Assembly: GCA_034440635.1 (NCBI GenBank)
Contig: JAOTON010000212.1
Span: 296,410-360,409, forward strand
DNA length: 64,000 nucleotides
DNA from: Lepas anatifera
Lineage: Eukaryota > Arthropoda > Thecostraca > Lepadidae
Reading direction: 5' to 3'
Each line of letters opens with the position of its first letter. Position 1 is the stretch's first letter. The notes beneath the pieces were generated by a model, which worked only from the letters and a program-made list of their open reading frames with translations, did no database searches and was not told the origin of the DNA. This document shows, piece by piece, positions 23,899 to 35,748 of the stretch. Made by a program: the position numbers and the translations under genes.

Positions 23899-24930
23899 TT
23901 AACCCGCACCCCACCGGGGGTCCGGCGCCACCTTCGCCCCACCGGGGGCCATCGATGGCCCCCCTCTAACTCCGAAAATATGGGCGTTAGCGCAAATCTG
24001 CAAAGTGCAATAGAAAGCTCGTGTGAATTCAGTAAGAAATTACTTCACATGTTTTAGTGCTCAGGTCAATGGTTTGACCTCCAGAGGTCAAATTAGGTCA
24101 AGATCGGCTATTTTCACTCAAATATGCAATCATTAAGCAAACTGGGCATAACTCTTATGTCATTAGAGCTATTGAGGCCTGGTAAAGTACATTTGATAGC
24201 AAATTGCCAGCACTTTTTCCGCTATGTGGAACGTAAAGACCTCCCGCCAGTGGTTTGACCTCCAGAGGTCACCTCGTGACCTAATATGACCTGAGGTCAC
24301 GAAAGGTCAAAAAGTGATCTTGCCGTATATCAAATGAAAGCCAGTGACAAGACCAACACGATGGTGTTTGTTTCACCGCTCTAGCTTAATTAGGTCAAAA
24401 GTTATTGTCAAAATACTGTTTTTGACCTCTGGTGACCTTGGATGACCTTGGAAAAGTCGAACGGCAAATATGACCCCTGGGATCCGTGAAAGGGTGTCCA
24501 AAAACGTTGTTCTGAGCAGTCTGAGTATTTGCAATCATTTTTGTGGCTTTTATATCATGAAACAACTTTTCCCCATGCTTTTCCAATGGGAGAGGTCGCC
24601 TCGTGACCTGACCTCAGGGCACGAAATCGAAAAATCCCGAATATACACCTTGTAGACCTCGGAGGGTTTATGAAGTGTAGGAAGTTTCAAACCGATCGAC
24701 TTTGAAATGTAGCTCTTACAGAGCTCTAAAGGTGAAGTGAGGTGACCTTGGTTGACCTCGTCTGGTGACCTGACCTTGGATGACCCGGGGTAAAAAATTT
24801 CAGGGATGATGGGAAAATGATGCAGTGAGAGGTAGAGCCCTCAACCGCGGTGCTGCGCCTCGTCGTTTTTCTGCTATCCCGGAAAAACCTTAGGGGGGCC
24901 ATCGATGGCCCCCGGTGGGGCGAGGGTTAA
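23899..24930 (+). mobile_element. Complete ~1.03-kb TTAA element
   Basis: Bounded by TTAA (23899-23902 and 24927-24930), with ends CCCGCACCCCACCGGGGG and CCCGGTGGGGCGAGGG. A CCC start next to TTAA is typical of piggyBac termini. Several paired TGACCTCCAGAGGTCA motifs lie inside. No protein is encoded. Confidence 0.85.
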
Positions 24931-25206
24931 TTCGTACTGACGAGAGAAAGCGAATGGTACCTAAAAAAATGATTCTTACTAAGCTCTGTCAGATGCTAGA
25001 GCCCAAAAACTCGACTCAAAGTGCCACCTTCTTTGACCTATCTTGACCTCAATATTGACCAGAGCCAAAAAGAGATACTTCTATTGTTTTGACATGAATT
25101 TGTATGAGGTATCCACCGGCGTTAGTGTTTTTTCGCTATTCCGCATAGGGGCCGAGTTGGATGGGGTGTTCAAACATCCCCCACCAAGGCGAAGGTGGGT
25201 CGCGGG
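24931..25206. mobile_element. TTAA element, right-end fragment
   Basis: It contains TTGACCTCAATATTGACC and ends CACCAAGGCGAAGGTGGG then TCGCGGG, sharing the TTAA at 25207-25210 with the following element. Confidence 0.55.
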
Positions 25207-26228
25207 TTAACCCGCGCCCCACCGGGGGTCCGGCGCCACCTTCGCCCCACCGGGGGCATCGATGGCCCCCTCTAACTCCGAAAATATAAGGGTTAGCGCA
25301 AATCTGCAAAGTGCATTAGAAAGCTCGCGTGAATTCAGTAAGAAATTGCTTTTCATGTTTAAGCGCTCAGGTCAATGATTTGACCTCCAGAGGTTAAGAA
25401 AGGTCACGATATGCTATTTTCACTCAAATATGTAATGCTTAAGCAAACTGAGCATAACTCCTATGCCATTAGAGCTATTGGGATTTGGTTAAGTACATTT
25501 GATAGGAAATTGCCAGACCTTTTTCCACTATTTCGAACGTAAAGACCTCCCGCCAGTGGTTTGACCTCCAGAGGTCACCGCGTGACCTAATATGACCTGA
25601 GGTCACAAAAAGGTCAGAAAGTGACCTTGCCATATAAGAAATGAAAGCCAGTGACGAGACAAACACAATGGTGTTTGTTTCAGCGCTCTAGCTTAATTAG
25701 GTCAAAAGTTATTGTCAAAATACTGTTTTCGACCCCTGGTGACCTTGGTTGATCTTGGAAAGTCAAAGGGCAAATATGACCCCTGGGATCCGTGAAAGGG
25801 TGTCCAAAAACGCTGTTCTGAGCAGTCTGAGTATTTGCAATCATTGTTGTGGCTTTTAGATCATGAAACAGCTTTTCCCCATGATTTTCCAATGGGAGAG
25901 GTCGCCTCGTGACCTAACCTCAGGTCACGAAATCGAAAAATCCCGGATATACACCTTGTAGACCCTGGAGGGCTTATGAAGTGTAGCAAGTTTCAAATCG
26001 ATCGACTAAGAAGTGTAGCTCTTATAGAGCTTCAAAGTTGAATTGAGGTGACCTTGGTTGACCTCGCCTGGTGACCTGACCTTGGGTGACCCGGGGTAAA
26101 AAGTTTCAGGGATGGTGGGAAAATGATGAAGTAAGAGATAGAGCCCTCAACTGCGGTGCTGCGTTTCGTCGTTTTTCTGCTATCTCGAAAAAACCTTAGG
26201 GGGGCCATCGATGGCCCCCGCTGGGGCG
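25207..26228 (+). mobile_element. ~1.02-kb TTAA element, right TTAA lost
   Basis: It starts TTAACCCGCGCCCCACCGGG and runs collinear with 23899-24930. It ends at CCCCCGCTGGGGCGA without the GGG-TTAA. The two copies lie only 276 bp apart in the same orientation. Confidence 0.8.
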
Positions 26229-28105
26229 ATAGATGGATGCAGTATCAGTGCATAAAACTAATTCTGCCTACAAACCAACTTCTGTATATTTATGGTCTTT
26301 CAGAAAGTGAGAAGTGTAAAACATGTTTTAAATATTCCGAAACAATATGCACCAGATTTGGTATTGTCCAGGCGTTCAAAATATGTGGAACGGAGTTGAA
26401 ACTCTTCTGGGACCCAAACGCGCCTCTGCTACCGAAACGTTCTCCTGGGTCTGGAACTAGCCAATAAGAAAAATATTCGAATAGCCAGTACGATAATCAT
26501 GCTAACAAAACGATATATATGCAACATAGGAACAACCATAGTCACCTTAACCATCAAAATATCAAGCGGCATCTTAGAGAATATATTACATAAATGCAGG
26601 TGAAAAGTAAGGGAAGAGAAAAACAATTTGATATGAAGTGGAAAAATATAAACACTAGACTGCAGCAAATAGAGTGATAATGTAGGTGCCTGTATGCACG
26701 TCCATTTTTTTCAGCACACACAAACACAAACACAACGCAGGCAGGTCACAGCTTCGGAGAGCAGCTCCCCAGCGTAAGGCATCGTCAGTGATACGCAGCG
26801 GGCACCCGCGCTCCTCTACCGCCTGAGAGGGTGGTACAGGAGCTGCGCCTCGATAGGACGACTGTCCCGGGCGGGTGAGGAGTGCGGAAGACCTTGTGCA
26901 ACTGTGTATAGTAACATATATAAATATATGGTAGCGCTGGGGTGATACTGGACGAGCGAACACATGGCTTTACGGAAAATGTGTGTTGAAATGGCTGGAA
27001 AAATGTGTGTTCATCATATTGTCATCTTGACATGGAGCACAGCATGGACCCTTGGCGCAAAGTTAAATGAATTGTCGCGATTGTCTTGCAAGCTTGTAAA
27101 GTGCCGATGATGCACATATTACGGCAAGGTGTCTCGGTAGTAAGAAATAATTTTGATAAGCAGCCCGATATAATCGTCGAACTTATTTTGTTCTGCCTCG
27201 TAGGCCTCCTTTCCGGTTGAGTACATAGTGCTAAGGAATCAATGCTGCAGTCACCGTTTCGGGGTAACCTTGGGTACGCTAGTGGAGAATTTGTAAAGTT
27301 CAACTGTTATCAGTAATAGTTAACTGCACGGCATGTAAATGCTCACGACGTGATTTATCTAGTACGTGTGGGATTCTAACTAGAGGAGTGATTATTTGTT
27401 ATCCAATGCATTGTTTGCAAGCATACTGATCGCTGCTGAAAATTTTTAAAAATAAATTCTGAAAAAAGAAGAAAACGAGATATAATTTTGATAACATTTA
27501 ACACAATTTGTTTCTATAAATCAGTGTGTATTTCTAGTTACGGTTCTCTAGTCCTCTGACTGTTTGAATGGGGTAATGGAGCTGGAGGTGGTGTTGCGAG
27601 CCACTGTCTAACATACCTGTCCTACCGCCTCCCCCAACTTGAACACAATGTGCGAATGAAATATCCGTAGAAATGAAGCGTTGCATAAATATTATTTATT
27701 AAACACTGCACAAGATTAGCCTTGGGTCATGCAACCATTGTGATCAAAAGTTAATGCCAATATCTGCTGGTTTCACCCGATAAAAAAACAGAAGACAGAC
27801 TACGAAGTCCAGACCTCACGGGCTAAAAAGCGATGTCTAATATACGCAATGCGCATTTGTTGGAGATGCATGTGACACCTTTGGCACCCTCCACCACGCA
27901 GCAGGATGAGACGGCGTCTCTTCCATCAATCCACAGGTATTGGTGCTAGTTCAGCGAACAGACTAAGACATTAGCCACATCCACATCAGCACTGCTCACG
28001 TACCCACCATTCTCATCTAAATCGGACGATGCACGGCTCTGCACAGCGATCTTCCAACTTCCTTCCGTGCGTCACGATCACAAGCTAGTTGATACTACAC
28101 AACTT
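26229..28105. other. No gene recognised; adaptor gene 3' flank
   Basis: A GC-rich patch at 26740-26900 is open on the minus strand but shows no family. On the minus strand, AATAAA at 27695-27700 lies about 410 bp beyond the adaptor stop codon and is a plausible poly(A) signal. The rest is unassigned. Confidence 0.35.
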
Positions 28106-28109
28106 CACA

Positions 28110-28598
28110 CTAGTTGGTCCTGGTGGTGCGTGGCGGCACTGGAGGCGGTGCGGTGACACTCCGTTTTCGTGGCGCCACGGGGGGAGACAGAACCACTGGC
28201 TGCTGAGCTGGTGGTCCCGAGGACACGCCTGGCACTGCTGAGGACAGCAACAGCTGAGAAGTACGCCTGCTGGACGGTGGGGCTGGTGCAGTCGAGACCA
28301 ATGCAACGAGGCGATCCTCATCCTGCTGCACCGCTGACAACTGAGCTCCCCAAGGCTTCGCCTCCGCCGCAGCCTGCTTTTCCGTGAAACGGGGTGTCCC
28401 GAACGTGTGGTTTTCCAGAGCGAGGGCCTGCATAGTGACGTACATGTCCTCGGAGGTGAGCTGCTCGGAGGCAGGCCGCGGCCGGCTGGTGCGAGAGTGC
28501 TGTCTGCGGAGGTCGGCCGGAGGGGTGGCAGCGCGCTGTTTGCCGGCGACGGTGGAACCAGCTAACCGCTGCGCTCCGGCGTGTAAGAGATGCATTGT
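28110..28598 (-). CDS. Adaptor gene, terminal exon (YxxM and proline-rich tail)
   Basis: Read on the minus strand, this exon ends at a TAG stop (28110-28112). It contains TSEDMYVTMQALALENHTFG. YVTM is a YxxM motif, the binding site for the SH2 domains of the PI3-kinase p85 subunit, a hallmark of BCAP. The tail has PPVAPRKR and PPPVPPR, class-type SH3 ligands. The acceptor is uncertain: ACCGACAG ending at 28599 gives phase 0, matching the donor of the preceding exon, but AG sites further in also keep the frame. An overlapping frame at 28562-28660 (SEPPRRGFTDRQCISYTPER) could belong to an alternative exon. Confidence 0.65.
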   Translation of the reverse strand, partial: TMHLLHAGAQRLAGSTVAGKQRAATPPADLRRQHSRTSRPRPASEQLTSEDMYVTMQALALENHTFGTPRFTEKQAAAEAKPWGAQLSAVQQDEDRLVALVSTAPAPPSSRRTSQLLLSSAVPGVSSGPPAQQPVVLSPPVAPRKRSVTAPPPVPPRTTRTN

Positions 28599-29039
28599 CT
28601 GTCGGTGAATCCACGCCGAGGTGGCTCACTACGGCTGCTTGGAACCAGGGTGGCAAATATACCGGTAACAACAACGTTTATGTGTCGGTATTTACCAATA
28701 CAAAGTGGCAAAACGTGGCGACAAATGGCAAAGCCCTCAGATTGACAATTATAGACTAGGAGGAAGTAAAAACGCCACGGGATCATAGAAACGGCTTTGA
28801 AAGTTATGGTATTAGCATGGTCGATTTTCTGGCCCTGTGCTTGGCCCGGCGCCACCTGGGCTCTTTTCGTACACTCCACCACCTGTGGGTCCGATTGGAC
28901 TTCACTGCGATCTCGGGAATCGGACGTGATACGGAAAACATTGAAACGGCTCTGGAAGCACCTTACCTGCTTCTTCTCTGGAGCCGAGCTTGAACCATAT
29001 CCGTTGACCGATTACGTCACAGTGGGCCAAAATGGGTCA

Positions 29040-29721
29040 TATTTAGACCCATTCAGAAAATCAGCCATATAACTCGGGAACCAAAAGACCAAGAACAAGA
29101 CAAAAGACATTAATGTGTGCTCTTCTTGAGTAAAGGGTTCACATGGCATGCAACATAACCTTGTAAAGTCACATTATGACCTTGACCTTATATCAAGGTC
29201 AAATAATAACATTTCAAGGTCAGTTTGCATATCACTCTAATTCTGGGGCCATGTCTATCTTTATGATACCACATTTAAGATTGTAACCTTTATCGTTCAA
29301 AGGTCAGAGACACAAACCATTTTTAAAACCGTGGTCTTTGATGAACTCCTGTGACCTTGTTATTGAATCTGACCTCAAAATGGATGTCAAGATGCAGATT
29401 CTTCGTTTCAAGAACTTTCGAATGATATTTCAAAAGTTGATCTAGCTCTTCTAGAAGCCGCGTTACACCCAGGCTTTGTCAGCCTCATTTTAGAAGAACA
29501 GAATCGCCTTACATGGGTTTAGAAATCACGTCATAACTCCTTGACCTGACCTGATGTCATATTTTGGTCATAAGTTGTGAAATGGATCATGCTAGATGGA
29601 TGTAAAGCAATGCACGTCTCATTTTAATTAGCTCAGAATAATTTCCGGAAAACAAACCTGAAGGACGGTCCGATCTGGCCACCCCTCCCCCCACCCCCAC
29701 CCCGCAGGCGGTGATAAGTTA
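29040..29721. mobile_element. TTAA-family fragment
   Basis: The half-site-rich stretch (29160-29300, 29370-29560) is homologous to 5400-5570 and, reversed, to 56.2-56.45 kb. It ends GCAGGCGGTGATAAG with TTAA near 29718. The left end is not defined. Confidence 0.5.
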
Positions 29722-30315
29722 AGAAAGCAGTTAATCGATTTTGCTAACTGAGCAAATGGAGCAACAGTGGAATTTCACAATGGTACATTGTTGACCCTTC
29801 GTAGGTGTTAAGTATTCACAAACCAATAATTTGAAGACATTTCATGTTCAGGTAAGGCTTATGCAAACAAGGCTCCATTCATGGAAGTTGCGGATCCAGT
29901 GCCGGGACTCTGAGGTCGAATAAGGCCGATAAGCGTGTGAATGATAAGCCTATGAAGAGTACAGAGGTGTAGGAACGTCTAGAACAGTGAGGGGAGGAGG
30001 GCAAGGTGCATGTTGACCTAGTTTCTTTCCAGTCAATAACATATAATCAATTACTAAGATTTTCAACATTGAGGGTCATTGCCTCCTGTCCTGCGCCCTG
30101 ACCTACGCATATGCAAGAGTGGAACACAATGCTTGGTCCGTCACTGATTGCAGTGACCTGGTGCTGAGATTTGGTGTCGTGAAACATCTCGAAACTCCGA
30201 TTCTCCTTCTGACAGCAGATTATAAGTTCCACTTCTTTATATTTTTACCGTATTAATACGAATATTCACCGTTGTCTAACTCTGGGTGTATATCTGATAT
30301 CACCTTGACTGTCAT

Positions 30316-30960
30316 TTAACACAGGCATTGACGGGGTTCTGAGCCACCTTCGCTTTGACGGGGGATGAGTGGATAGGCATGGACGTCCCTCTAAGATCTA
30401 AAAAACTACGCTCATTTAACGAAAAATTGTAAATGGTATTAGGTAGACTGACCTAAGCTTTATAGGAAGTATCCTAAAAAATAGTCAGGTAGTCAGGTCA
30501 AAGCCAATGCCACTAGAAGTGAAAACATGTCAACATAACGATAAAATGGATGTGGTGGAAAGGAAAGTCTCCCGTAAAAGCAACTGACGTTGAGAAACTA
30601 AAACAAATTATAGATACTTTTTAAATCCCTCAGAAAGCAGCAACGAACAATATACATAATATGACCATGCGAGGTCAAATCTGAGATCTCACCTGACCGA
30701 GGGTCAAGCAAGTCAAGCTCACGATGAGTCGAAACGGGTATTATTAGAACTGCAGGGAGAAGACAAACCGAATGGCGTAAAACGTGCAGTAACTCCATAC
30801 CATCAGAAGTTGCTGAGCGTAAGCTATTTTACCCATGTCTTTTCAATGGAGAGGTCATGGTTCGTACCCATCCTTCTTTCATCGCTGTCTAAAGTCTCGA
30901 CCAACACCTTGTAGTGCCCAGTGGGCCCACTGTGCGCTATAAATTTCATATCGATACATT
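30316..30960 (+). mobile_element. Diverged 851-type TTAA element, left part
   Basis: It starts TTAACACAGGCATTGACGGGG (30316 on), with TCTGAGCCACCTTCGC as in the intact copies. Later blocks (TTTTCAATGGAGAGGTCATG near 30840) match too. The right terminus is missing. Confidence 0.6.
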
Positions 30961-32040
30961 AGCGGCAAATAAATGAGCCGGCCGCCCGATTGACATTTAA
31001 AGCTCGTTGAAAAGGGGCATGAGTGGGATATTATTTCAGATAATAATTTTCTACAGGTTGTCTCCTAGTTCGTAAGATACTGGGATGTCTTCTTCAACCT
31101 CAATTTTTTAACCCGCGTTAACCTCGAAGTTAACCTTCTTCAACCTCGAAGTTATGACTTTTCCTAAACCATGCTAACTCCCCGTTCCCAAAATTAAAGT
31201 CTCTACGAGTTCTTTCAGACTGGAAGGCGTTGCACGCGCAACTGGGGGAGGTTTCTGGCGTCAACGCGCAGTGGAAAGGGGACCAAGTACTCTCCCCTGA
31301 GATCTAAAAAAACAATGAAATGGGTTAAGATAACGTCTGTCTTCGAATCGTTACATGTCGCAAGCACTGCCAAATTCGTAATAACACGGGTTGCTTACAT
31401 CCAAGATTTCTTTATTTTATAGGCTTAGATCAACGCAGGGTAGCAAACAAGGCGATGCTTCGTTGTGAGGGGTTGGCGGGTTGAAGCTGGATACAAATTA
31501 TTTTCAGGTTTTTGAACCTTGTTTTCCAGAATACTTTTATGTTTAATTTTGACAAAATGGTCGACTCCACTTAAATTATTTTGCGTCAGAGCGATAGGAT
31601 TTCAAGTTTTGTTTGAATCAAATGTTTTCTGACTGAACCTGACCAGTGAAAAATCGGGGACGGCAGCCGGTGCTTCTTAAGAATATTAACGATACTCATG
31701 AACATTTAAAAAATGAATGAAGGTAGATTATATCGGTTTGGAAAACAAACATTAAGGCTTGAAAGTGGAGGAGACGCAGATTTTGTATTATCACCTACCT
31801 CTAGAATCACAGCCATTTTCAAGTTTTAACTTATGTGACAAGAGGGAAAAAACTGGTAATAACTAGTTTATGCCAGACGGTTTTTACTACTATTTACGCC
31901 GGTAAAAACCACCGAGTGATAGAGTGCTACCAACCCCGCTCGGAACAAAACGGCGTGGGTAACTAGGTAACAGTTAAATTCCCAATAGCATGATACAACG
32001 CAACATTTTATATTTTTTTGGTAATGTTTGATGATACTAA
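30961..32040. other. Repeat debris, no gene
   Basis: Fragments of GC-rich element ends occur near 31228-31305 (GCACGCGCAACTGGGGGAGG and ACGCGCAGTGGAAAGGGG). The rest lies inside the long intron of the adaptor gene and shows nothing recognisable. Confidence 0.4.
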
Positions 32041-32082
32041 GTTCACACTTTACAAGAACTGTAGGAAGGCAAAACTGGCTAC

Positions 32083-32284
32083 CTCGTCCAAGTGCTTGGT
32101 GTAGGACCCAGATCCGGCCGCCTGGTGCTTGCTCTTGTCCTCCGCTTTGTTTTTTAACTCGGGCACAGGTGTGTGTGGCGAATCTGGAATCGGACCGATG
32201 AGGTCATTACCATCGTCAGAGGAGCCAGTATCCATTATCATCGGCACCTGTTGGATTCGGGCCCTCCGATGCAAAGGTGAGGGC
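32083..32284 (-). CDS. Adaptor gene, candidate exon
   Basis: The minus-strand reading frame includes ARIQQVPMIMDTGSSDDGND and PDSPHTPVPELKNKAEDKSK, an acidic, Ser/Pro-rich linker. A good acceptor (ATTCACCTTCAG) precedes it. A weak donor (GACGAG|GTAGCC) leaves phase 0, matching the last exon. If that donor is not used, the frame stops at 32050. The entry phase needs two bases from the previous exon, but the exon at 32706-32927 leaves one, so a small exon is probably missing between them. Confidence 0.5.
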
Positions 32285-32705
32285 CTGAAGGTGAATTAGG
32301 TCTTACGTTTACCCTCTCTCACTCTAAGCGAGGCTCAGATAATTTGGATTGATATTAACCTCTTAACAAGTAGAAATACATCGTATCACGTAGCATCATT
32401 CATGCGTGGCGCTCTGGTGAATATGAGTTCACTATCATTAAATGATAGCACAGTGGCAAGTGAAGATATCACAAGTTTGTGGTTCTTGCTGTGAACTTCA
32501 CAGCGCTAGTGGTGCTAATGAGGTTACTTTCGAACTGGACTTAGTTGACCCATGCTGAAAGCTTAAGCATCTCAACTTGATATTTTCAGGAGGAATTTCA
32601 TGAACTTGTCCCACTGTATGTGCTAGTACAAAACAATGTCCCTAGTCTGAATCGACATGGCAGCCAAGAGCATGATACCCCAAATGATTCAATTCATCAG
32701 CCCAC

Positions 32706-32927
32706 CTTTCCTGGAAGTGAATAATTTGGCAATCCTTCCAAATAATCCTGGGACATCCGGGGGCTTGGTTTGAAGCGCTTCCTCCGGGTGCTGACGGGCC
32801 TGCTGAAAGTCTTCGCGCAACATCCACGCCTCAGCAATCGCATTCACCTCGGTGAGGGTGTACTTGCTGTTCTTGAAGTCGGTCAAAATATCAATGAGCT
32901 CTTCTTCCTGCGTTTTCACCACGTGCC
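32706..32927 (-). CDS. Adaptor gene exon, conserved helical motif
   Basis: The minus-strand exon has acceptor TTTCTTCTTCAG and donor GAAAG|GTGGGC. It encodes 73 whole codons, including EEELIDILTDFKNSKYTLTE and NAIAEAWMLREDFQQARQ, predicted helical. From memory this resembles the motif that follows the ankyrin region in BCAP/BANK/Dof proteins. It enters in phase 1 (the first codon joins A from the upstream exon to GG, giving Arg) and leaves in phase 1. Confidence 0.8.
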
Positions 32928-33101
32928 CTGAAGAAGAAATAAGCGCTTACTGGATTGCTTGCAGCTTTGCTTTCATGGACACTTTTAAATATTCTCTAGC
33001 TTACGAATAGTAGCGTTCACACTGTAAATTGTTTGTATGTGTGTCGGTGCATTCCTACCTGATGGTTACATTACACTGCAGCTTACCATACAATTCGCCT
33101 A

Positions 33102-33953
33102 TTAACACGCGCATTGACGGGGGCGGGTACCCGCCCCCTCGGGTTTTTCGGAGATAGCAGAAAACGCAGCGGGCGTAGCGCCGCCGTACATGGTATACCT
33201 TTTCCCATCATTTTTACAACTTTGTGAAAATTTTAAGGTTAGGTCATCTCAGGTCAGGTCACCAGTACAGGTCACTACCCGGTTACCACACAGGTCGGGT
33301 CACTACCCGACCTCAAAAAAAGTTTAAGATAGCATAAGTCGGAGCAGGGTGAGCTTATCCGATTGAAACTCATACCACATAATGGCCCCACCGAGCCTCT
33401 AACATATGTTCCGGTATTTTTGATATCGATGACCTAAGGTCAGGTACGAGGCATGACCTCTCCATTGGAAATACATGGGAAAATTGGTTTTTACGGAATA
33501 ACTCAGTAACGGATGGTGATAGAGCATTTATTTTAGCTGCAATAGACTCGCCTGGGCTTTGCGGTTCTAATGATATCCATTTATATAATTTGACTCTGAC
33601 CTGACCTCAGGTCCGGTCAAATTCTTGTTTTGACCTAGCAAGGTCAAATTATATATCATTCGATTCGGCTTGCTAAGACGATTCATACAGTTCAAGTCGT
33701 TTTGCTCTATCTTTACTTGTTCAGATGTAATGCCCGAAAAACTGAATTTTACATGTAATCCCTATGACGGGCATGTTTTGACCTCTCGTGACCTTAAATG
33801 TGACCTGACAAAAAAGGCTCAAATGTTTTCGATGGAGAAGTGGATGGGCAGCCCAACGCCGTTTACCGTTTTTCGCTACCTACCGTGGTTCTCGAGATCT
33901 GAGCCACCCGTCAATGCGAAGGTGGCTCAGACCCCCGTCAATGCGCGTGTTAA
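33102..33953 (-). mobile_element. Complete 852-bp TTAA element in adaptor intron
   Basis: The reverse-oriented sister of 20607-21457. TTAA lies at 33102-33105 and 33950-33953, with ends CACGCGCATTGACGGGGG and CCCCCGTCAATGCGCGTG. It carries the same half-site layout, with the palindrome at 33597-33619 in near-perfect form. It sits between two exons of the adaptor gene. Confidence 0.88.
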
Positions 33954-34019
33954 GATGTAAAAGTGATGACACGTGGATCTCGCAGTGCTGTACCGTAGAA
34001 CGTTATTATAGGTGTATGA

Positions 34020-34240
34020 TTGGTACACGATTATCATCAGTGTGAATATATATTTGGGCGCAGTTTATCAGAATAATAATGTAATCAATAGATGGTGAGG
34101 GAAATATCGGTTGTAGTCCGGAAATTGTAGGACTGATGATATTGTTCTAATCTTCTACTGATTACATAAGTATTCTGAAAAGATATGTGCCCAAATTTAT
34201 ATAATCACAATTAGTTTGTATCCAGGGTTCGAGAAGGAAG
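34020..34240. repeat. Short inverted repeat (hairpin MITE-like)
   Basis: The segment TATATTTGGGCGCAGTTTAT...AATGTAATCAAT at about 34048-34098 returns reversed at about 34150-34205 (TGATTACATAAGTATTCTG...GCCCAAATTTATA). The arms are about 55 bp with mismatches. No target duplication was identified. Confidence 0.55.
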
Positions 34241-34540
34241 GCAAATTAGCACCTTATTAGCTTATAATGCCATGCATTTGAAAAGCACACGTGTCTGTAA
34301 TTTGTATTTTGTTACAGTGCAGTTCTACATGCTACATTTAACCTAAGTATCTGTTTTATAGGATCCATTTTTATGTTGCTCCTGGTAAAAACACACCCAT
34401 GAAACATTTTGTTTTTCGGACTTCAGCTGTAAATGGGAACTTGGCCCTGTAGCTTAACTTGAAAAATAAAAATAGACAGGCATGCAGCCTCCGTGCGCAG
34501 TTCTTCATCACTGCTGGGGTTTCCAGCCGCCTGCACTTAC

Positions 34541-34849
34541 TTTTAGCCGGTTTGTAGGTTCCGTCAGGCAAGGAAGCTTCCTTCACAAGTTTGCTGGAAC
34601 AGGGGTGCGGTGAGTCGGGCGGTTCGAAGCCTGGCTCCCCGAATATGCGACGAAGCTCGTGCGAACTGGAGGTGGAGGACAAGCTGCGATCTCTGGCTAG
34701 GAGGCCCGAGCAAGGCTCTGAGCCGCTGGCGTCGGCAGATGAGCGTAGCGAGGAACTGGATGAAGTCGGTGGAGGCAGTGCAGCATTAGACCCCGGCAGG
34801 GACGCGACAGGGGGAGGCATTGGTGCCTTTTGTGATAGCAGTTCCTCAT
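34541..34849 (-). CDS. Adaptor gene exon, Ser/Pro-rich linker
   Basis: The minus-strand exon of 309 bp is flanked by a strong acceptor (TTCTGGCTTGTTTCAG) and donor (CTAAAA|GTAAGT). It encodes DEELLSQKAPMPPP, a serine run (TSSSSSLRSS), ELRRIFGEPGFEPPDSP and a basic end. It is low-complexity and probably disordered, typical of the phosphorylated middle of scaffolding adaptors. Phase 1 at both ends fits the exons on either side. The open frame continues past the donor to 34371, but that part is intron. Confidence 0.75.
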
Positions 34850-35070
34850 CTGAAACAAGCCAGAAAATGTGTGTCATACCTGTTAAAAGGAGGGAACAAA
34901 TGAGCCGAGGCATGAGCTTTGCATGAAAAAGTCATAAAACACAACTGAAACCATACATATAGTAATCATCAGACAAGCTTGTTAATGTTTAAATTGAAGC
35001 TTCAACATCACTTTATCAATGCTAGCTCCTTCTCTCAGGCTCATTCATACTGGATTACACGTCCCATCTA

Positions 35071-35748
35071 ATGGGGCGACTGCTTGAATGGCCTCCTAGC
35101 ACTCCCCCGCCGGGGTACCTGACTGGACGTGCCCTGCTGGGGGACGGTTTCGCCTTCACGCTGATCTCATTACTTAAAAAAGTTAAGTTCAATTTACAAC
35201 TTTGTGTGTCAATCAAAAGCTCTCAACGAGACGGAGAGGAGCTGGGCGTGTCATTTTTTAAGTCAGTTCAATGTTGAGGTAACCAGAGATCAAAGAGGGG
35301 GTTAGAAAAGGGCATTGCAAAGTTCCCCCATAAATTCTTACCCATTGACGCTGGAATGGATATCTAGGCAGGGTTTATGGCCAAAGCCAGAATGTTGCCA
35401 ATGCTGAGGGAGTCGGCGGCCGCCAAGATACAGGGACAGAGGCATAGAAACAGAAGCCAGACTAACGCGAGCATCCTGATCAGCTTATCAAAGTGTGATA
35501 GTTTGGAAAGAACTGGTTGGCAATGTCTCTTTTGCGTCGCTTCAAACACGTTATTTTTTGTTGAGATCGGGTCACGTGACCCTAGATAGCTCCTTGGTTT
35601 GTCGTTACCTGACCAGAGTTATGGCGAGAAGCATCGGCTTGATTAGGGATAAGATACGATAAGTCACGTTATTCTCTTCCTCTTTGTTATTTACGAAAAT
35701 CCAAGACGGGAAGGGAATTTTATCTCCTTCCAGCGGGGCTCGTGTTGA
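35071..35748. mobile_element. Degenerate TTAA-family copy
   Basis: The left end shows CCCCGCCGGGG and CCCTGCTGGGGGACGG. The right end reads CCAGCGGGGCTCGTGTTGA, a decayed version of the CACGCGCCCCGCTGG terminus seen at 14776. The internal half-sites are mostly lost. Confidence 0.4.

Noticed and set aside
28562..28882. 106-codon minus-strand frame overlapping the last adaptor exon
   Set aside because: Only its last part looks protein-like and it is in a different phase from the final exon. No matching splice donor was convincing, so it is mentioned but not called.
34371..34540. Continuation of the Ser/Pro exon frame to 34371
   Set aside because: A strong GTAAGT donor at 34540 ends the exon, and the next exon fits in phase. 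The remainder is read-through of intron.
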